Positions 1-9,996 of a stretch of 64,000 nucleotides of DNA are shown piece by piece; position 1 is the stretch's first letter, and each line of letters begins with the position of its first letter. The position numbers and the translations under genes were made by a program. The notes beneath the pieces are model-generated. The model ran no database searches. It was not told the origin of the DNA and saw only the letters and a list, made by a program, of their open reading frames with translations. This DNA comes from Rikenellaceae bacterium (GTDB taxonomy: Bacteria; Bacteroidota; Bacteroidia; Bacteroidales; Rikenellaceae): NCBI GenBank assembly GCA_015059785.1, contig SUZS01000004.1, positions 52,285-116,284 on the forward strand, in the 5' to 3' direction.

Positions 1-73
1 TGACCCTTCCATCCTTGTAATAGCTCACAACACTATTAGTTGTGCCAAGGTCAATACCAATAATTTGACTCAT
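1..73 (-). CDS. Hsp70-like protein, N-terminal fragment cut by window edge
   Basis: Only the first 24 codons are inside the window. They contain the Hsp70 phosphate-1 motif IGIDLGTTNS directly after the start, as in the complete Hsp70 genes upstream. The gene starts 24 bp after the stop of the coiled-coil membrane protein, so it is the sixteenth visible gene of the same minus-strand operon, which continues past the left edge. Length, C-terminal architecture and the true end of the operon cannot be seen. The ATG at 71-73 fits the usual one-to-three-residue lead before the motif. Confidence 0.85.
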   Translation of the reverse strand, partial: MSQIIGIDLGTTNSVVSYYKDGRV

Positions 74-97
74 AATAAAAATATTTTAAGTGAATAT

Positions 98-2194
98 TTA
101 GAAATTAGGAATTGAAACAATCGCTTTACGATTATATGCTGGGGTCAAAGATTGAATCTTTACTCCAACCTGTATAATATCAACGATTAAGTCGTTTTCC
201 TTACTATATGCTAAGCGCATTTCCTCGCTGATAGAAAAGAGCCTGAAAACATCACATCTTGAATCAAATGTATGTATCTGATCATTCATTCTGTCAACAA
301 ATAGGCGAGGATAGATAATCTCAATGCCAAAGTCGTTAAATAACATTGTTAGGCGATTGAAAATCTGCTCAATCTTATCAACATTAAATTTGTTTCCAAT
401 TAAAATTTCATTAATCCAATCAGCTTGTATATACATATATAGTTTGGCTAACTTGCTAAATGTATCACCTTGGGCGAGATTTTTAAGGAAACTTGATACA
501 AGTTTGGTTTTAACTTCACTGTTGGTCATTTCGTATAAATCTTTGCCAAAGAACTGGGTCGGATTATTCATCACTTGTTGTCTCCAACGGCTATAGTAAG
601 TTGTAACACCTTCATCTACATCCTTGACACCATTTAGTATTGGATGTACTAGTTTTCTCTTAAGTTCACCCTCTTCAACATCTTTTAACGCATCCAAAAT
701 GTCCTCACTTACCTCTTTAAGAGTGTCGTCTATTTGGAGTAAGTACATGTTTTGGCGGTCTATACTTGATAGTTTATTTTTAAGTCTGGCAATTTCGTTT
801 TGAAGTAGGCTGATTTGCTGGAGTTTTTCTTCGATAATTGATCTTAGGCTAGCAATTTCGCCATTCAACTCGTTAATATTCTGCTTGAGATTCTCGTTCT
901 CTAATTTGAGCTTTTGCTTCTCTTCAATAGCCTTAGATAATTTGCTCTGCAAACCGGCCATCTCAGCAATTTTCTTCTCAATTTGCTCGTCTCGCTCTTT
1001 GAGCATCGTCTCTAGAGTAGCAATCTTAGCATTTAGACTTTCTACATCTGGGTTGTCATGAGGCTCTTTAGATATAGAGTCTGGAGTTGCTTCAAGATTG
1101 AGAATTTGAAGAACTCTCTGTTTGAAGTCATTATCAATGTTAGACAGTAAGCTGCTAAGTAGAGAGATCTTCTCCTCTTCATTGTCATTAAGTCTGTCTC
1201 GATACTCTTGTTCGAACTTACCTCGATCTTTATCAATTCTTGTCTGCTTCTTCTTGTCGATAAAATTAGTGATTCTCTTGCGAAGGATAAATACAAGCAA
1301 TGCCAGAATAATTATTCCTGCAATACCCCATATTAAGAATTTGTTCTCCTTGCAGAAGTTACAGACACCACAGAGAGATGTTTCTTCTGATGTTATGTTT
1401 ATTGTTGTAAGTATCCTATTCTCTATTTTGTGACCAAAATACTCATCTTCATACTCTGCGCAATAATATACATTAATAGTTCCTTTTGAGGCTAAAGAAT
1501 CCTTGCTTATTATGATATCCCCCTCTTCATTAGGCTCAATATCCCGACCGTCAATAGTATACCCAATTTCAACTTTATTGTTTTTTACATCAATCACAGG
1601 TATTGGAATATCATTTTTAAGCGTATCTTTGCTAATATTTATGGTATCGGCCTCAGGAAGTTTAACCCTTAATCTATTTTTCCAAACAGCCTTTTGAGCA
1701 GCGTCATCACCATTATCAAATGACTTTACTTTATACTCTTTTTCATTAAAAGTTAAAGTAGGCAAAGAGCCCTTCTTGATGATAATGTGAGAACGTGACA
1801 AGTCATTTCCACTACAGTCATTTACCATTGTACCGCTGTGTTTTTCGGCATCTTTTGTTTTAGTCGTCGTTTTGCCATCTTCGTTCGTCTTATATGCTCC
1901 AATGAATATTGCCTCATTTGCGTACATTAATTGATTAAGACGATCTGTTCTAGTTCTAGTGGTACCGTCTATCAGGTCTTTATAAGCAACTATTCTAGGA
2001 TATATTTTTAACTCTTCATCATTATTAAAACTAATGTATATAATATTATTGTCTATGTCCTCAACAATGCGATCACTCTTCCATTCAAGTGTTGAGTTGC
2101 CTATAACCAAAGAATCCTTAAGTTTTGTAGCGTCGCTAGCAAAAACTTCGCTTATTGTTATAGATAATATGAAAAAGAATAATAGTTTTTTCAT
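98..2194 (-). CDS. Membrane-spanning coiled-coil protein of the Hsp70 operon
   Basis: I do not recognise the family. The ATG at 2194 gives a 698-aa protein beginning MKKLLFFFILS, a clear signal peptide; a longer reading from GTG at 2239 would bury it and overlap the previous gene. Residues about 20-285 would be extracytoplasmic and end in a three-cysteine cluster (CGVCNFC) just before a TM helix at about 286-304. Positive residues follow (RKR), then a long coiled coil at about 385-480 and a globular C-terminal region of about 200 residues. It would therefore join a periplasmic sensor-like domain to a cytoplasmic rod. It lies 29 bp after the giant Hsp70-like gene and 24 bp before the next Hsp70, which suggests a scaffold or signal-transmitting part of the system. 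That role is inference only. Confidence 0.8.
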   Translation of the reverse strand: MKKLLFFFILSITISEVFASDATKLKDSLVIGNSTLEWKSDRIVEDIDNNIIYISFNNDEELKIYPRIVAYKDLIDGTTRTRTDRLNQLMYANEAIFIGAYKTNEDGKTTTKTKDAEKHSGTMVNDCSGNDLSRSHIIIKKGSLPTLTFNEKEYKVKSFDNGDDAAQKAVWKNRLRVKLPEADTINISKDTLKNDIPIPVIDVKNNKVEIGYTIDGRDIEPNEEGDIIISKDSLASKGTINVYYCAEYEDEYFGHKIENRILTTINITSEETSLCGVCNFCKENKFLIWGIAGIIILALLVFILRKRITNFIDKKKQTRIDKDRGKFEQEYRDRLNDNEEEKISLLSSLLSNIDNDFKQRVLQILNLEATPDSISKEPHDNPDVESLNAKIATLETMLKERDEQIEKKIAEMAGLQSKLSKAIEEKQKLKLENENLKQNINELNGEIASLRSIIEEKLQQISLLQNEIARLKNKLSSIDRQNMYLLQIDDTLKEVSEDILDALKDVEEGELKRKLVHPILNGVKDVDEGVTTYYSRWRQQVMNNPTQFFGKDLYEMTNSEVKTKLVSSFLKNLAQGDTFSKLAKLYMYIQADWINEILIGNKFNVDKIEQIFNRLTMLFNDFGIEIIYPRLFVDRMNDQIHTFDSRCDVFRLFSISEEMRLAYSKENDLIVDIIQVGVKIQSLTPAYNRKAIVSIPNF

Positions 2195-2223
2195 GGGTTT
2201 GATATTTTGATTTATTGTCTTCA

Positions 2224-5200
2224 CTATAAGTATGGCCACATACTTTCATTAAAACTCTTGCTATCTGTTACATCGATTCGTAATGGAGCAGTTGCTTCGT
2301 CGTGAATCATACCTGCATAGAATAACATTTCGCCATCAGCATTTACGACTATTCTTACAGGAACACTCCTTAATTCAGAAGCTGTTGCTACAGTTTGACG
2401 AGTGTTGAATGGGTACATCTCTGTTATTAAGTCGCGGCATCCAGCATCCCAATCTTTCGCAGTGTCATTTGAATAACTTTGAACAAAATACGCCACAGAA
2501 CCACCTCTAAGGTCTAGTTTGATCTCTCTCCTATCATGGGCATTATATCTGTCAGTATCGTACTGGTAGATGTACACGCCATTTGTGGAATTATCATCAA
2601 GGTTAGGTGCTTTTGTTGGCCTCGTCTTCGGATTTAATAACTCGCAATAAGCAGTCTGACCATTTGGTGTTGTGTAAACAACTCCATATGATGCATACAA
2701 GTTGCGATTGCGAATTTTTACGATACTTGCTGTGTCAGAGTAGATGGTTGCAAAATACAGCGCACCTTCTGATACAATGGTCTTTAGAGTATCGCCTTGT
2801 AGTTTGATCTTATAGCTTGTAACTCCACCGTTCCACTTTTGAACAGCCTGCATAACATTCTCTTCAATGCTCGAACTACCGTTACCGAATTGTACACTTC
2901 GTCCTGACAAAATTACGGTATCAATAGGGGTCTCTCCCTCTTCATATCCGTTAACCTTAAAGAAATTGTCTAACAAATTATGTGTTACTTCTGTAATGAA
3001 TTCACTAATTAAGCGGTGACCTCTAATTCTTCTCAGGTCAATAGGAATATTGTCAATCGTCGTTTCCTTTAACATTTCTCCATTCCACTCGCTAAATGTT
3101 ATTTCATCTTCGCTGAATAATGAAACTTTTAGTTTGGTCTTAATGAAATGTTTTAACTTACTAGCAAGTCTTTGAAGATTAGTGTCATTTCTAACATAAC
3201 TTGGTGTTATTATGCTCTCAGGAAAAATTGGATGAGTGTCAATCAATACTCGTGCTAAAATGTAATCGAGGTAATTTCCTGCTTTGTTTAGACCAATTTT
3301 CGCCTTAATCTCAAGCTTCTTACATTCATCATCGTCTGGCTCAATAGAAAAATATGTAACATCGAGTGTTCCTGCTCCCATATCAAACGCAAGGATATGT
3401 TCACTCTCGTTTCTAAGTTGGTCTCTCTCTTCCTCACTCCTATCTCTGTTTAACTGTTGCCATTTGTGTATATAGTAACATGCAATAGCATCAGATTCAC
3501 TAACAAACCATATATATTCTGGTCGTATTTCTGGCAATGTATCTACAACAATACGACGAATGTAGTCCATATGGCGAGAAGTATATGTGTTTGGTACCGT
3601 AAGAACCAGCTTATTCGCTCTCTTATTGAGCTTATTTATGGATGGTAATATGAAATCTCGGAAGAGACTATCATATGTTGCCTTGAAAATCTGCTCAATT
3701 GTTAATTCAGCGTCAGCCATACTAACAACACTCTCATCATCTTGATTAATCTTGTATTGCAAAGTAGAATATGATGAAATATTTGGCAGATGGTTGTATC
3801 CTACAAGGGCTTTCATATATGGTAACATCATGCCATTGTTGCCCTGAAATTGAGGCTCTGATGGGGATAACCAGAGCAGTCGCTTATCATACTGGTGGGC
3901 GTTCAATACTCCAGCAATAGACCTAAATATAACATTTGAGGACAGGAATGGAGTCCCTTCCTCAAAACGGGGAGATTGTAGTACAGGAGCCACATTCTGA
4001 AGAAGCTCGAGTAGTCTTTCATCTAGGTTGAGAACCTGTGTGTTTCTGTAACTTCCGTCTCCAAATGCCGCAACAGATGCAGAGGTGCCATAATCAACAC
4101 AGAGCCAGTCACATCCAGGATCTTTTTCAACATCAAAGTCTAGTATTCCGCAGAAGTGGGACATAGGGGTTTCGTCTTCTATGTACTCTCCGTCTATGTC
4201 CTCAAAGTAATCAAACTCAAGTCTAGCTGAAATACTAACTCTGTTTTCATTCATGTTTGAGACCTTATTATGCTCTAATTCATAACAAATTGTTTCGTAT
4301 GAATTAGGAGCATTGTAGAATTTGTCTAAAACAGGGACATTTGTTGGCGTTAAAGCTTCAATAATAGCTTTGCTTGTTTCGGAACTAGATATAAAACTTA
4401 GATTAAAATTGCGTATAATTACTGATGCATATGCACAATTGCTAACAGATGAGGCTGCATTTCCAATCTGTATTTTAATAATCTCGCTTCCTCCAGCAAA
4501 ACGATTCTGAGTTCCAGCTCTAAACTCAATCCACTTAAATAAACCCAGGTGGAGTTCATTGTCATTCAATAAGTCCATGCCATTAATCTTTACTAAGAGC
4601 TGAGTTTGCTGAGTGTCTTGTTTTATGGTAAACGGCACTATCTTATTCTCTATGTTCGATGTATTGAGATTCTTGATAGATAAACCCATTGAGGTATTTA
4701 GAGGTCTGGCTGTTGGGTTACCGATTCGTTGCATATCAATGTATATGGGAATACGAATTTCATTCTGTGCAACAATATTCTGTAACATTAATTCATCAAT
4801 ATCAATTGTTTTTATAAGTGATGAATGTAATTCATTATGACATAGGCCAGAGTTTACATCATAGAAAGGGTTGCTTTCAGTTATCTCAGACACATCTCCC
4901 CATGAAACAATGTCGGCATCAAACCTGTCGTTATATCGTAGGGAAATTCCAATGTTTAAGTTTTCAGCATATCTGACTGGAGTGTTGTTTAGAATACATA
5001 AGTTGCCTAATAAAACTCGGTCAGAGTTTGTAAAAGTTAATTGGTCTGTTTCTACGAACTCGAATCTAGTATTTAAGCTTGGAGTGGACTTGTGCATACG
5101 GATATGTACTACATTTGAGACAGATGTTTCAATGCCACCATTGTCCTTAATGCCATGGATGGTATATTTTACATCAAACTCTGTCAGCTTAACATCGCTG

Positions 5201-5505
5201 CAGTCTACTATAGCATTTGGAGCAATAATAACTTGATAGTTGTTATCATAGCTTGTCAAATTGATTTGTGACAAAACGGCTCCTCTTAGATTATTATTAG
5301 AGCCCGTGAAATGCAATAAAAATAGGTCTCCGCTAATGCTAATTGAGTCGGGTATGTAATCAATAGTTATCCAAAGTTTATGATAAACGATGGATAAGGC
5401 TCTTAATTGTCCAAAAATGTTGTACTGTTTCTCAATGGATAGCGTTCTGACATCCAAAATTTGTTCTTGAGATTGCTGACCAAAATATCGTGTTATTTCG
5501 CTCAT
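2224..5505 (-). CDS. Giant Hsp70/actin-fold ATPase with large N-terminal domain
   Basis: A 1093-aa protein. Residues 1 to about 460 are a beta-rich region with no motif I recognise. An actin/Hsp70-type nucleotide-binding domain then begins: phosphate-1 at about 468-481 (VDYGTSASVAAFG), phosphate-2 at about 703-718 (LAFDMGAGTLDVTYF) and a degenerate adenosine motif near residue 885 (VILSGRSVQFG). GAGT replaces GGGT and SGRS replaces GGSS, so ATP binding is likely but family membership is remote. About 150 residues follow the ATPase core. The size and buried ATPase recall virulence-associated SrfB-type Hsp70-like proteins, but I cannot establish homology. No signal peptide is seen, so it is probably cytosolic, perhaps at the membrane with the adjacent membrane proteins. 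Confidence 0.8.
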   Translation of the reverse strand: MSEITRYFGQQSQEQILDVRTLSIEKQYNIFGQLRALSIVYHKLWITIDYIPDSISISGDLFLLHFTGSNNNLRGAVLSQINLTSYDNNYQVIIAPNAIVDCSDVKLTEFDVKYTIHGIKDNGGIETSVSNVVHIRMHKSTPSLNTRFEFVETDQLTFTNSDRVLLGNLCILNNTPVRYAENLNIGISLRYNDRFDADIVSWGDVSEITESNPFYDVNSGLCHNELHSSLIKTIDIDELMLQNIVAQNEIRIPIYIDMQRIGNPTARPLNTSMGLSIKNLNTSNIENKIVPFTIKQDTQQTQLLVKINGMDLLNDNELHLGLFKWIEFRAGTQNRFAGGSEIIKIQIGNAASSVSNCAYASVIIRNFNLSFISSSETSKAIIEALTPTNVPVLDKFYNAPNSYETICYELEHNKVSNMNENRVSISARLEFDYFEDIDGEYIEDETPMSHFCGILDFDVEKDPGCDWLCVDYGTSASVAAFGDGSYRNTQVLNLDERLLELLQNVAPVLQSPRFEEGTPFLSSNVIFRSIAGVLNAHQYDKRLLWLSPSEPQFQGNNGMMLPYMKALVGYNHLPNISSYSTLQYKINQDDESVVSMADAELTIEQIFKATYDSLFRDFILPSINKLNKRANKLVLTVPNTYTSRHMDYIRRIVVDTLPEIRPEYIWFVSESDAIACYYIHKWQQLNRDRSEEERDQLRNESEHILAFDMGAGTLDVTYFSIEPDDDECKKLEIKAKIGLNKAGNYLDYILARVLIDTHPIFPESIITPSYVRNDTNLQRLASKLKHFIKTKLKVSLFSEDEITFSEWNGEMLKETTIDNIPIDLRRIRGHRLISEFITEVTHNLLDNFFKVNGYEEGETPIDTVILSGRSVQFGNGSSSIEENVMQAVQKWNGGVTSYKIKLQGDTLKTIVSEGALYFATIYSDTASIVKIRNRNLYASYGVVYTTPNGQTAYCELLNPKTRPTKAPNLDDNSTNGVYIYQYDTDRYNAHDRREIKLDLRGGSVAYFVQSYSNDTAKDWDAGCRDLITEMYPFNTRQTVATASELRSVPVRIVVNADGEMLFYAGMIHDEATAPLRIDVTDSKSFNESMWPYL

Positions 5506-5526
5506 ATGTGAATTATTTTTTTTATT

Positions 5527-6750
5527 TTATATTGTGTGGTCATCTGTTTTACTCTTATATTGAGTAGATTTCCATATGATAAATATCATTATTCCTAGAA
5601 ATATGAGGAAAAAAATTACCCGCCAAGTCGCTGCTGCTACATTTTGGTTATTAGTCCAGAATGAAATGTTATACAAACCATCAGTTAGTGGGATAAAACT
5701 TAATATTTCCGCATCCTTTTCCAACACAATCTTTATGCTACGATTAAGTCCCTCAGCTCCTCGAAGCTTATCACCATCAGGAGATAGAATAGTGTGATTA
5801 TAAACATTATCAATTAGTTGAACCCACGTTCTAAAATTAATAGATATATTATCTTTACCAAGTTGTTCTACCAAACTTTTAGGAATGTCAAATATCACAT
5901 CTTGATTCAATTTTACAGAACGTATTTCATTGTGCCCTTCAACAGGAAGAAATGCGTCAGATGATATAAAACGATAATTTGGATTGTCTAGTTGATTAAT
6001 CTTGAATACCGCCTTATAGCCATCTTTTGTACGAGTTGCTGTTATTATATGAGGAAAATCTAGTACTGATTCAATAGAAAAATATTGTTGTATAGGAATT
6101 ACCTCAAACAAGGAAATATACCCCTCTCTATTATTTTTTGATATGTTTTTTTCACCTATAAGATTGTAAAAATAATTTTGTTGAACATTAATCATGTTCT
6201 GCATTATTTCCTTTTTAATTCTTTTAATACCTGTTGGTGAAGCCTCCTCAATCTCTTTACCGTAATTATCATTACCATTGTAGTGATTATCCGTGACAAG
6301 GAATAGGTAAGTCTTATTTACTAGCGGAGTGTCTTTAAGATCCATAAATCTCAAAATTGAGTATGGCCTTGAGATTGTAAGCAAAGAATACCCGTCTGTA
6401 TTATTGCCACCTTGATTCCTCATCTCGGCAAGTTTAGTTGCATCAAATGAATTTAGAATATTGTCATTGCTACTAAATTCAGCAAAAGTACAGAATGGCT
6501 TGATATATTCATCCAGATTTTTAGCGTTTTCGCTCACAGAGAATCCTTGTATTGACGCGTATCCGCTATTTATGCCTTGCTCTGTGAGCATTTGGGAAAT
6601 ACATATCGTCATTTCGTTAATGATATGTTTTGTTTCGCATTTTACAATATCTGTTTTTAGGTCTATAGATACTATAACATGATTATCGTTATTACAATAA
6701 CTACTGAAGTGCAATAGGCATAATACTGAAATCAACAATATTTTTTTCAT
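5527..6750 (-). CDS. Signal-peptide/C-terminal TM protein, possible vWA-like domain
   Basis: A 407-aa protein starting MKKILLISVLCLLHF, a signal peptide, with one C-terminal TM helix at about 376-394 followed by a short basic tail (KSTQYKSK). It would face the periplasm and be anchored at its C-terminus. The N-terminal half has a vWA/Rossmann-like rhythm: a first strand with acidic end (VIVSIDLKT, about residues 25-33) and a later strand LFLVTDN. A canonical DxSxS metal site is not visible, so the vWA assignment is weak. It starts 4 bp after the stop of an Hsp70 gene and ends 21 bp before the giant Hsp70-like gene, implying tight co-expression. Its role is unknown. Confidence 0.75.
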   Translation of the reverse strand: MKKILLISVLCLLHFSSYCNNDNHVIVSIDLKTDIVKCETKHIINEMTICISQMLTEQGINSGYASIQGFSVSENAKNLDEYIKPFCTFAEFSSNDNILNSFDATKLAEMRNQGGNNTDGYSLLTISRPYSILRFMDLKDTPLVNKTYLFLVTDNHYNGNDNYGKEIEEASPTGIKRIKKEIMQNMINVQQNYFYNLIGEKNISKNNREGYISLFEVIPIQQYFSIESVLDFPHIITATRTKDGYKAVFKINQLDNPNYRFISSDAFLPVEGHNEIRSVKLNQDVIFDIPKSLVEQLGKDNISINFRTWVQLIDNVYNHTILSPDGDKLRGAEGLNRSIKIVLEKDAEILSFIPLTDGLYNISFWTNNQNVAAATWRVIFFLIFLGIMIFIIWKSTQYKSKTDDHTI

Positions 6751-6754
6751 ATGA

Positions 6755-8407
6755 CTACAATTTGATTGTTTCGTTGATTATTAAATCTGTTTTATCTTGG
6801 TTCACGCCGTCAGCAATAATTTGAGCTTCTAGATTAGTAGCGTCGGCTTTGAATGTGACTTGAAATGGGATGTCTTTTAGGTCTCTATCGTGAGTATAAA
6901 GTTGATACTTGCTCAAATCAATTCTTCCCACTAGCTCAACATTCTCTGAGGAGGTAGTTCTCCCCTCTCCTTGGTATAGCTCAATAGTTGATAATTTTAT
7001 AAACTGCTTACTTGCGTCGCTACGTGTTGCATAGAATCTTTTTGTTGCTTTGTATGGTGCTGGAGAATTTGAGTTAATTAACTTAACCAGTCTCCCATCG
7101 TACATCGCAACTGAGAGAGAGTGTGCTACACGCATTTTTATTGAGATATCGTGTATTGATTGACCTAATGGATGCAGGTTACGCTGGTCGTGTAGCGCTG
7201 AATATATTGCAGCACCACGTGCAACGCTAACTTGCGAATCAATATTTGGTAAATTAACATGCTCACTATCTGGATAATTGTCCTTTACAACTTTCTGTAC
7301 AACTGGTATTGATGATGTGCCACCTATAGGTAATAACAAGTCTACTTTTACATTATGAGTCTTTAATTTTAGCCGTTTTATAGCTGCGTCCAGTGCATCA
7401 ATTACAGAGTCATTTTTTTTAGGCCTCTTTTGATTTCTAAGAATGTCATTCAATACTTGCCTTGTGATTACCGTATCAATATTAATATACGAGTTATTAA
7501 CATATAGAGATGGTCGTACTAGATTGTAATCTTCCTGTATTGATAGACTCTCTTTTACACTACGGGCATCATCTAAAAGAGTTGCTATAGTTTTGGTGTA
7601 TCTAGGCTCAGAGTGTAACTTATCAATATCTATATTGTTTTCATTGCAAATGTACTCAAACAATAGATGATCAATATCATCACCGCCTAATGTTTCGTCG
7701 CCATCAATACCAAGTACTTCAAATTCTAACCGACTACCTGACAATGAGTATCTTACTATGGTTACATCGCAAGTACCTCCTCCGATATCATAAATTAGAA
7801 TAGTCTGAGATATATTGCGTCTTGTATTTCTATTGCATATATAATCAATGGCAGCGGCAACAGGTTCGGGGATAACCTCTATTTTATATTCTTTCCCAAA
7901 TACATCATTAAAGGCCTGCTTTGCGGCTTGTTGTAATCGATAGTTTTGTGATTGCTTAAAATAATAAGGTACTGTCATCGTAATGACAGTTGGCATCATG
8001 GTTAACTCAGTAGATCGGACTTCTCTCAATAATCCAGAAATTATATAAGACATTAAGTCAATTGGTGATACATTTCGCCCAGCTATATCAATATATTCTA
8101 GTGAAATTTTTCGTTTTATGGATGTTGCGACTGCTTCTGATTCTATTAATTGTCGTATCTTGGCTGCAGTGCCTGTTTCATATCTGTTTTGTTCATTGTT
8201 ATAATAAACAATTGAGGGAAAAACATTGCCTCCGTTTAATAGAGGGAGGGCATAGGCATATGCCCCCCTCCGATGAAACTCATCGGTATAATGTGCTAAC
8301 ACTGAATTACTCGTGCCAAAGTCTAACCCAATAGGCGGATATTCAACAGTGTTTTTTGCATCTTGTACATCTTCACGAGATGGCAGATATAAATTATCAT
8401 TGTCCAT
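6755..8407 (-). CDS. Short (lidless) Hsp70-family protein
   Basis: A 550-aa Hsp70 paralogue. Phosphate-1 is at about residues 26-35 (IGLDFGTSNS) after an unusual 25-residue N-terminal extension. Phosphate-2 reads ILIYDIGGGTCDVT and the adenosine motif LLLPIGGTSSIP. After the roughly 400-residue ATPase domain comes a beta-rich region of about 150 residues like the substrate-binding beta domain. The protein then stops at KTDLIINETIKL, without the alpha-helical lid of about 100 residues found in DnaK (about 640 aa). The ending resembles that of the 547-aa paralogue (DKTD...ET..L). It probably acts as an ATP-dependent chaperone or allosteric module. It sits 5 bp after the coiled-coil-prone gene and 4 bp before the TM protein. 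Confidence 0.9.
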   Translation of the reverse strand: MDNDNLYLPSREDVQDAKNTVEYPPIGLDFGTSNSVLAHYTDEFHRRGAYAYALPLLNGGNVFPSIVYYNNEQNRYETGTAAKIRQLIESEAVATSIKRKISLEYIDIAGRNVSPIDLMSYIISGLLREVRSTELTMMPTVITMTVPYYFKQSQNYRLQQAAKQAFNDVFGKEYKIEVIPEPVAAAIDYICNRNTRRNISQTILIYDIGGGTCDVTIVRYSLSGSRLEFEVLGIDGDETLGGDDIDHLLFEYICNENNIDIDKLHSEPRYTKTIATLLDDARSVKESLSIQEDYNLVRPSLYVNNSYINIDTVITRQVLNDILRNQKRPKKNDSVIDALDAAIKRLKLKTHNVKVDLLLPIGGTSSIPVVQKVVKDNYPDSEHVNLPNIDSQVSVARGAAIYSALHDQRNLHPLGQSIHDISIKMRVAHSLSVAMYDGRLVKLINSNSPAPYKATKRFYATRSDASKQFIKLSTIELYQGEGRTTSSENVELVGRIDLSKYQLYTHDRDLKDIPFQVTFKADATNLEAQIIADGVNQDKTDLIINETIKL

Positions 8408-8412
8408 TATAA

Positions 8413-9972
8413 CTAATTATAAGCATATACAGCAACGGTAGACATGCGAATGATCTTAAAATTACCATTTCCTTCTAAATAGTAGAAACCATGCTCTCTA
8501 ATAGATTCAACATACCCTTGGAGCTCTTCAGTTGGAGCCTCTACTCCAACTGATACCTCTGCAAATGTGAAGAAATCTATAGGCTTGCCTCCTATAATGT
8601 ACTCAGTATTTGCATAATGAGACTTTCCAACTTCTAATTTTGGAGATGGATTGATGTTCAGATTCCCTAAAAAATTAGTAATAGTTTCCGCTAATTCCTC
8701 AAGAAAAGAGCACCATGTCTTGGTATCTTCAGATTCTCCGTATTTTTGAAATATATAGTCGATTGCCAATCTAATACCATCATAAATTTCATATATAGGC
8801 TTTAGATCTTTAGTGTAAATATCCTCGAATAGAGTCGTTTCTAGGTGTTTTTTTACCTTTTTATTAGCTTCATACTGTTCAGAGTAATGTAAATGAATAT
8901 CTTCTAGTCGCTCACTAAATTCTTTAATATGCTTCTCAATATTTTGAAGGGTATTTAATAGTGATTTCTGATCAGCTGTTCCTGAATAATTTGAGCATTC
9001 TTCAATATAATTCTCTACATATTGAAGAATCGACTCCTCCATTGCAATCTTTTCTAGATTGAAATCAGCATAGTTAGACTTAAAATATCTATCATCCTTA
9101 GTCCCTGGAAATTCAACAGAAAGCCAGCGATCTTTTAGTGATAGGGTAAAATTTTCAATCTTTTTGAGCCACGTGTAGATCATACTTGACTGACTAACAA
9201 TAATAGTCCTTGCTTCTTTGAATAAATCATCTTTAATGCGCAGAAATGGGGTTTTCAGTGATAATGTGAAGGTCCCAGGGTTTGCCAGTCTATGATTCAG
9301 TAATGCTTTAATTTTTTTGTCCTCTTTATTAACATCCTCAATCGATGTATCCAGGGATTCCCTCAAGGCTTTACTCCACTCTAATGCTTCTGTAGAATCG
9401 TTGGCTCTTCCATATAGGCATATAGCATCATAATATGAGTCAAACCATTCTGTTTTTTTTATATTGCCCAAAAAAGTGTCCGAGAATTGTTTAGCACATT
9501 TGTTAGCATACTTAAGTTTATCTATAGCAACTTTACCAATTTGATTCCTAATCTCTTGAAAGAGGTCATTATTTAGCTTTATTGTCTTACATAAGGATTT
9601 GAATGTTTCGTTACCCTCTAACTCTTGAATTTTTGAGACTATTGACAATCGTAGATCCTCAATTGATATTACAGGATCATCACCGTCTTGGGTTGATAAA
9701 GGCGCAACTATTGCTGAAATATTTATATCTGTTTCGCTTACCTCTATATTCAGTTCTTCTTCTGTTGTTATTTCGCCCTCGATATTTGGTTCTACAACTT
9801 CAACCATAGCGTCTGTCTTGCATAATTCATCAGGCACTATTGTTGTGGCCTCGCTTTCTTCTGAGACCTCCGAGCCCTGCGAAATTATATCTGTTGTCGC
9901 AGTATAAACCTCACTTGACGGGGTATCTTGTCGTGATGCCACATCAAGCTGTTTGTTTTTTTTAGATTTCAT
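8413..9972 (-). CDS. Hypothetical helical protein between Hsp70 genes
   Basis: I do not recognise this 519-aa protein. I chose the ATG at 9972 (MKSKKNKQ) over an in-frame TTG at 9993. Residues 1 to about 85 are low-complexity, Ser/Thr/Glu-rich and probably disordered. The rest is dominated by charged amphipathic helices, with a more beta-like C-terminal 60 residues. There is no signal peptide, TM segment, J-domain HPD motif or recognisable GrpE region, so nothing marks it as a standard co-chaperone. Being flanked by two Hsp70 genes, 24 bp and 5 bp away, suggests a partner or substrate adaptor for these Hsp70s. This is a guess from position. Confidence 0.75.
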   Translation of the reverse strand: MKSKKNKQLDVASRQDTPSSEVYTATTDIISQGSEVSEESEATTIVPDELCKTDAMVEVVEPNIEGEITTEEELNIEVSETDINISAIVAPLSTQDGDDPVISIEDLRLSIVSKIQELEGNETFKSLCKTIKLNNDLFQEIRNQIGKVAIDKLKYANKCAKQFSDTFLGNIKKTEWFDSYYDAICLYGRANDSTEALEWSKALRESLDTSIEDVNKEDKKIKALLNHRLANPGTFTLSLKTPFLRIKDDLFKEARTIIVSQSSMIYTWLKKIENFTLSLKDRWLSVEFPGTKDDRYFKSNYADFNLEKIAMEESILQYVENYIEECSNYSGTADQKSLLNTLQNIEKHIKEFSERLEDIHLHYSEQYEANKKVKKHLETTLFEDIYTKDLKPIYEIYDGIRLAIDYIFQKYGESEDTKTWCSFLEELAETITNFLGNLNINPSPKLEVGKSHYANTEYIIGGKPIDFFTFAEVSVGVEAPTEELQGYVESIREHGFYYLEGNGNFKIIRMSTVAVYAYN

Positions 9973-9996
9973 ATTGATCTTATATTTTATCAAATA

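Noticed and set aside
9973..9993. Upstream TTG start for the helical hypothetical gene
   Set aside because: An ATG lies only 7 codons downstream and begins a normal basic N-terminus; the TTG reading adds little and reaches nearly to the previous stop.
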